This document shows, one piece after another, positions 5,252 through 5,474 of a DNA stretch of 5,474 nt. Position 1 is the first letter of the stretch; each line of letters starts with the position of its first letter. This stretch comes from Caulobacter sp. (GTDB lineage Bacteria; Pseudomonadota; Alphaproteobacteria; Caulobacterales; Caulobacteraceae): contig JAQGIN010000017.1 of assembly GCA_028291125.1 (NCBI GenBank), positions 1-5,474 of the forward strand, given 5' to 3'. The notes below the pieces were generated by a model that saw only the letters and a list, made by a program, of their open reading frames with translations, ran no database searches and was not told the DNA's origin. Made by a program: the position numbers and the translations under genes.

Positions 5252-5474
5252 ATGACGCAGACCGACCTGAGACAAGCGCCCGACGACACCGAGGTCGAGG
5301 TCGAGCGGCCCAAGCTGCTGCGGGTGCTGGGACCGGGGCTGATCACGGGGGCCTCCGACGACGATCCCAGCGGCATCGCCACCTATTCCCAGGCCGGGGC
5401 GCAATTCGGCTACGGCCTGAGCTGGGTGCTGCTGTTCAGCTGGCCGTTGATGTGCGCGATCCAGGAAATCAGCG
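5252..5474 (+). CDS. NRAMP-superfamily divalent metal transporter, N-terminal fragment (runs off window)
   Basis: The first 74 residues are visible. After a charged cytosolic tail (1-20) comes LLRVLGPGLITGASDDDPSGIATYSQAG, the first membrane helix of the NRAMP (SLC11-like) fold, and then a second helix ending in PLMCAIQEIS. NRAMP proteins move Mn2+, Fe2+ or related divalent ions across the inner membrane, usually with protons. In canonical members this helix carries DPGN, whose Asp and Asn bind the metal; here the aligned residues are DPSG, so the Asp is kept and the Asn position is Gly. This places it in a divergent bacterial branch, and its ion is uncertain. The start at 5252 is supported by ggaag at 5240-5244, seven bases upstream. 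It follows the YgjP-like gene by 103 bases and has a candidate promoter of its own. Confidence 0.88.
   Translation, partial: MTQTDLRQAPDDTEVEVERPKLLRVLGPGLITGASDDDPSGIATYSQAGAQFGYGLSWVLLFSWPLMCAIQEIS

Noticed and set aside
1..5474. tRNA, rRNA, CRISPR array, insertion sequence or phage attachment site
   Set aside because: No cloverleaf with tRNA consensus loops, regularly spaced repeats, transposase motifs or target duplications were found by reading; the element at 212-316 lacks any coding content.

Overview
The window is GC-rich DNA with tightly packed genes. Protein similarity remembered from known families suggests an alphaproteobacterium, most likely in or near the Caulobacteraceae (Caulobacter/Phenylobacterium). 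That placement is inference from the RegB/RegA type, GC content and gene style; no marker gene is present.

Layout: (1) bases 1-200, the 3' end of a short-chain dehydrogenase/reductase on +. (2) 201-323, a short convergent intergenic region filled by a GC-rich element (212-316) with terminal inverted repeats and four internal hairpins. (3) 324-881 and 936-2339 on the minus strand, a redox two-component system transcribed regB then regA: a six-helix membrane histidine kinase with the quinone-loop motif, the H-box and the conserved cysteine of RegB/PrrB/ActS, and its Fis-type response regulator RegA/PrrA/ActR. (4) 2393-2986 on +, divergent from regB, a membrane-anchored SCO1/SenC/PrrC copper protein. 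(5) 3098-4357 on +, an intracellular poly(3-hydroxybutyrate) depolymerase, PhaZ. (6) 4408-5148 on +, a YgjP-like zinc metallopeptidase. (7) 5252 to the end on +, the N-terminus of an NRAMP-superfamily metal transporter whose first-helix motif is DPSG instead of DPGN.

How the genes fit together: RegB senses respiratory/quinone redox state and phosphorylates RegA. SenC/PrrC serves copper delivery or thiol chemistry for cytochrome oxidase, and in Rhodobacter it is genetically tied to the RegBA signal path. PHB breakdown is a source of carbon and reducing power, so phaZ beside a redox regulon is suggestive but unproven. The YgjP-like and NRAMP genes have no evident link beyond shared strand.

I see no strong sign of a wholly new system. 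The points worth a second look are the gene order of the reg locus compared with Rhodobacter, a RegA-like half-site pair between regB and regA, the structured 105-base intergenic element, the unsettled regB start, and the non-canonical NRAMP metal site. No tRNA, rRNA, CRISPR array or insertion sequence was seen.
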